This document shows positions 5,982 to 7,392 of a stretch of DNA of 7,392 nucleotides, piece after piece. The DNA is taken from positions 1 to 7,392 of the forward strand of contig JAJYXA010000014.1 in assembly GCA_021791235.1 (NCBI GenBank), read 5' to 3'. Numbering within the stretch: the first letter of the stretch is position 1; the number at the start of each line of letters is the position of its first letter. The translations under genes were made by a program, and so were the position numbers. The notes under the pieces were generated by a model that had not been told where the DNA came from, did not search any database, and saw nothing but the letters and a program-made list of their open reading frames with translations. Origin of the DNA: Pseudomonadota bacterium. Its GTDB lineage: Bacteria; Pseudomonadota; Gammaproteobacteria; Burkholderiales; Thiobacillaceae.

Positions 5982-6015
5982 TGCCTTCGGGGCCAAGGTG
6001 CCTTGCCCCCGGCAT
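5981..6015 (+). terminator. Large hairpin starting at the YkgJ stop codon
   Basis: ATGCC (5981-5985) pairs with GGCAT (6011-6015), GGGGC (5989-5993) with GCCCC (6005-6009), and AAG with CTT around GTGC, with small bulges. It sits at the gene's end, but no T run follows, so it is a 3'-end hairpin and only possibly a terminator. Confidence 0.4.
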
Positions 6016-6214
6016 GCGTTGAAACCCACAGGAATACACGGTTTTCCCTCGCCAGGCTCCGCTATTCACTAACCCGCCCTATGCGCCGCGCGCGGCCCGG
6101 AGTCGCGATGGATATGAGCCGAAAGGATTAGTTCCCGGGGCCGTTCCACCGTGTCTACATGTAACAAGCTCCCCCTATTGTTTCGTACAGCGGGAATCAG
6201 GCGTTTTTTCTCGT
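6016..6214. other. Intergenic stretch without a gene
   Basis: I see no convincing gene here. Short open frames on both strands lack ribosome binding sites and recognisable protein. No good sigma-70 or sigma-54 promoter was found, although the promoter of the second PEP-CTERM gene should lie in it; TATTGT at 6176-6181 is the best -10-like hexamer, without a matching -35. Confidence 0.4.
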
Positions 6215-6287
6215 TAAGCCACCCCCGTCGCGAGGCGGGTTCGGAAAGCCACGGGTCTTCAGGCAGGTCGAAGAAAGCCGGGTTGCA
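6215..6287 (+). promoter_or_regulatory. Candidate c-di-GMP-I (GEMM-I)-like riboswitch aptamer before the second PEP-CTERM gene
   Basis: Seen: a 6-bp stem CCCGTC/GGCGGG (6224-6229, 6234-6239) closed by a GCGA tetraloop; a 10-base joiner TTCGGAAAGC (6240-6249); then a long stem CACGG (6250-6254) / CCGGG (6278-6282), with internal loop G6255 against AAG (6275-6277), and TCTTC (6256-6260) / GAAGA (6270-6274); then TTGC. Known: the Vibrio Vc2 c-di-GMP-I RNA has a GNRA-capped P2, a 10-base joiner GACGCAAAGC and a P3 with lower stem CUCCG/CGGGG, internal loop G/UAG and CCU/AGG above it, then GUUACC. The layout and lengths agree closely. Weak points: no clear closing P1 helix, AGCCACC where GGGCAAA is expected, and no standard tetraloop receptor. 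It could be a divergent variant or a degenerate copy. Confidence 0.5.
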
Positions 6288-6349
6288 TTGCGTCGGGCGG
6301 TCCCTCGGGCCGCACGCGCAATCATGGGGGGCAGCCCCGACCAATGATT
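6287..6349 (+). promoter_or_regulatory. Two overlapping hairpins between aptamer and ribosome binding site
   Basis: Hairpin A: ATTGCG (6287-6292) with CGCAAT (6317-6322), enclosing GCGGTCC (6297-6303) with GGGCCGC (6307-6313). Hairpin B: AATCAT (6320-6325) with ATGATT (6344-6349), enclosing GG/CC and GGGG/CCCC around CAG. They share bases 6320-6322, so they compete at their ends. Hairpin B is followed by TTCTC, a poor T tract, 9 bases before the TAAGGAG ribosome binding site. This is the position expected of an expression platform. Confidence 0.45.
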
Positions 6350-6372
6350 TCTCACCATAAGGAGCTTGAGTA

Positions 6373-7131
6373 ATGAACCGTAACCTGAAATTCGCGATCG
6401 CCGCCGCCATCGCCTCCCTGGGCGTCACCGGCCAGGCCCACGCCTTGACCGCCTCCACCTCGACCGGCAGCGGCAGCCTGTTCCTGTATGCCTTCGAAGA
6501 CCGCCAGGCCAACCCGCTCGCCACCAACACCGCCATCTTCGACCTGGGTTTGGCTTCCGGCTTTGACGCCACCAAGAACCAGACCTTCGACTTCAGCGCC
6601 AACAGCGCCTGGACCAGCTATATCGCCACCATCGCCAACCCAGCCAACATTCACTGGGGCGTCTTTGGTGTTACTAAAGGTACCGGTGGTACCGGTACGG
6701 GAATGCTGACTACGCTGTCGTTGGTGGGCGCGGTCACTGGTCAAGTGGTGAACTCCGTTACTCCGAACTCCAACACCGTGATGAGTGTTTACGCCTCTGC
6801 CAATGGTTTCAATTCGGTGCAAACCAATGACTTGGCTTCTGGCAAATGGGATGACAAGGGGGGATACACCTGGCCTGGTGTCATGACCGCAAGTGGGTTG
6901 GATAACAGCATGAGCTTTTATAAGTATGTCTCCACCGGTACCAAGGCAGCCAACATCGCCACCGAGACCGCCTATGCCACGGGCGGCGATGCCGACTACT
7001 TCACCCTGGGCAGCAACGGCGTGCTGACCTACACGGCGGCAGCCGCCGTGCCGGAAGCCGACTCCTACGCCATGATGCTGGCCGGTCTCGGCCTGGTGGG
7101 TTACATGGTGCGCCGCCGCAAGGTCGCCTGA
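6373..7131 (+). CDS. PEP-CTERM-type sorting domain protein (252 aa, VPEA variant)
   Basis: An exported protein with a signal peptide at 1-24 (MNRNLKFAIAAAIASLG, cleavage after QAHA) and a C-terminal sorting tail: VPEA (226-229), hydrophobic helix YAMMLAGLGLVGYMV (232-246) and RRRK. The motif reads PEA instead of PEP, a variant I know from other betaproteobacterial proteins of this class. The core is Thr/Ser/Ala/Gly/Asn-rich with few charged residues and no cysteine, as expected of a surface or matrix protein; it resembles nothing I can name. ATG at 6373 has an excellent TAAGGAG 8 bases upstream. The gene follows a 390-base structured leader and is followed, 32 bases on, by a strong hairpin and then another exported protein that may be co-transcribed. 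Codon use changes in the middle (about 6661-6950), which has fewer C-ending codons than the ends. Confidence 0.88.
   Translation: MNRNLKFAIAAAIASLGVTGQAHALTASTSTGSGSLFLYAFEDRQANPLATNTAIFDLGLASGFDATKNQTFDFSANSAWTSYIATIANPANIHWGVFGVTKGTGGTGTGMLTTLSLVGAVTGQVVNSVTPNSNTVMSVYASANGFNSVQTNDLASGKWDDKGGYTWPGVMTASGLDNSMSFYKYVSTGTKAANIATETAYATGGDADYFTLGSNGVLTYTAAAAVPEADSYAMMLAGLGLVGYMVRRRKVA
6679..6696 (+). repeat. 9-bp tandem duplication inside the second PEP-CTERM gene
   Basis: GGTACCGGT occurs twice without a gap and in frame, encoding part of a Gly-Thr run (KGTGGTGTG). Slippage here would change length without breaking the frame. Confidence 0.6.
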
Positions 7132-7163
7132 GCCGCCTCAATCTGTAACAGAAATGCAGCACA

Positions 7164-7186
7164 CCCGTGGGGCGTCGCCCCGCGGG
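7164..7186 (+). terminator. 10-bp hairpin between the last two genes
   Basis: CCCGTGGGGC and GCCCCGCGGG pair fully (one T-G) around GTC, 32 bases after the PEP-CTERM stop. It is followed by ACTTCACC, not a T run, so it may be an RNA-stability element or weak attenuator that lowers expression of the next gene relative to the PEP-CTERM gene. Confidence 0.45.
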
Positions 7187-7216
7187 ACTTCACCTGACTA
7201 ATCAAAGGAAACAGAC

Positions 7217-7392
7217 ATGCAACACAAAGCCCTGACCCTCGCGGTCGCCACAGCCCTCGCCGGTGTCGCCGGTTCCGCCTCCGCCGCCTACACCTACACC
7301 GCCGCCAATACCGCCGTGGTGAACATCTCCGGCTCCTCGGCCACCAACGGCCAGTTGAAGACCTGGGCCCACAACGTGCTGTTGGACAGCAC
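7217..7392 (+). CDS. Exported protein of unknown function, 5' part (runs off window)
   Basis: 58 complete codons are visible. Residues 1-23 form a Sec signal peptide (MQHK, then an Ala/Val/Leu core, cleavage after SASA). The mature start, AYTYTAANTAVVNISGSSATNGQLKTWAHNVLLDS, has a VNISGSSA segment. That recalls the opening strand and glycine-serine turn of PstS-like periplasmic binding folds, but this is only a suggestion from a short stretch. The ATG at 7217 has AAAGGAAA about 5 bases upstream. It follows the second PEP-CTERM gene by 85 bases with a hairpin in between. Whether it ends in a PEP-CTERM tail cannot be seen. Confidence 0.75.
   Translation, partial: MQHKALTLAVATALAGVAGSASAAYTYTAANTAVVNISGSSATNGQLKTWAHNVLLDS

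Noticed and set aside
4272..6029. A 585-codon open frame on the minus strand
   Set aside because: It lies opposite the LuxR and YkgJ genes, both with clear families and good ribosome binding sites. Its translation is His/Gly/Ala/Arg-rich without any recognisable domain; it is a shadow of GC-rich coding.
6069..6602. Minus-strand open frame across the second PEP-CTERM leader and gene start
   Set aside because: No ribosome binding site, no recognisable protein, and it overlaps the signal peptide of a well-supported gene.
6679..6696. CRISPR or larger tandem repeat array
   Set aside because: Only two adjacent 9-bp copies inside a coding frame; no further units or spacers anywhere in the window.

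Overview
The window is about 60 percent GC and reads as chromosomal DNA of a betaproteobacterium (Nitrosomonadales/Rhodocyclales/Burkholderiales type). The evidence is two proteins with PEP-CTERM sorting tails, an EpsA-like LuxR regulator (a family known from exosortase/exopolysaccharide loci), type II secretion genes and a YkgJ-type cysteine-cluster protein. The species cannot be named from the sequence alone.

Layout. Positions 1-876 (minus) hold gspG followed by the 5' part of gspF, with a candidate sigma-70 promoter at 918-946. Positions 1022-1252 (minus) encode a 76-residue acidic protein of unknown function. Positions 1253-1584 have no gene; they hold repeats, operator-like half-sites and a structured leader for the first PEP-CTERM gene (1585-2136, plus), which ends in a clear intrinsic terminator at 2207-2231. 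A large EAL-CBS-GGDEF protein is convergent with it (2269-4182, minus). Divergent from that is the EpsA-like LuxR regulator (4335-5114, plus), then the YkgJ-family protein (5280-5981, plus). Positions 5982-6372 have no gene but hold several strong RNA hairpins and the leader of the second PEP-CTERM gene (6373-7131, plus). An exported protein begins at 7217 and runs off the window.

How the parts may work together. Two PEP-CTERM surface proteins, a c-di-GMP turnover enzyme and an EpsA-type regulator suggest a locus for an extracellular matrix or surface layer. The most interesting signal is in the leaders. Both PEP-CTERM genes carry, 130-150 nt before their start codons, the same GCGA-capped stem with an identical 11-nt core. 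The flanks resemble the c-di-GMP-I (GEMM-I) riboswitch: the first leader matches the 5' half best (GGCCAAACC, P2, GNRA loop), the second the 3' half (CGGAAAGCCACGG, P3, AAGCCGGGTTGC). If real, the window would hold a local circuit with the EAL/GGDEF enzyme setting c-di-GMP and the leaders reading it. This comparison is from memory and by eye; a covariance-model search would decide it.
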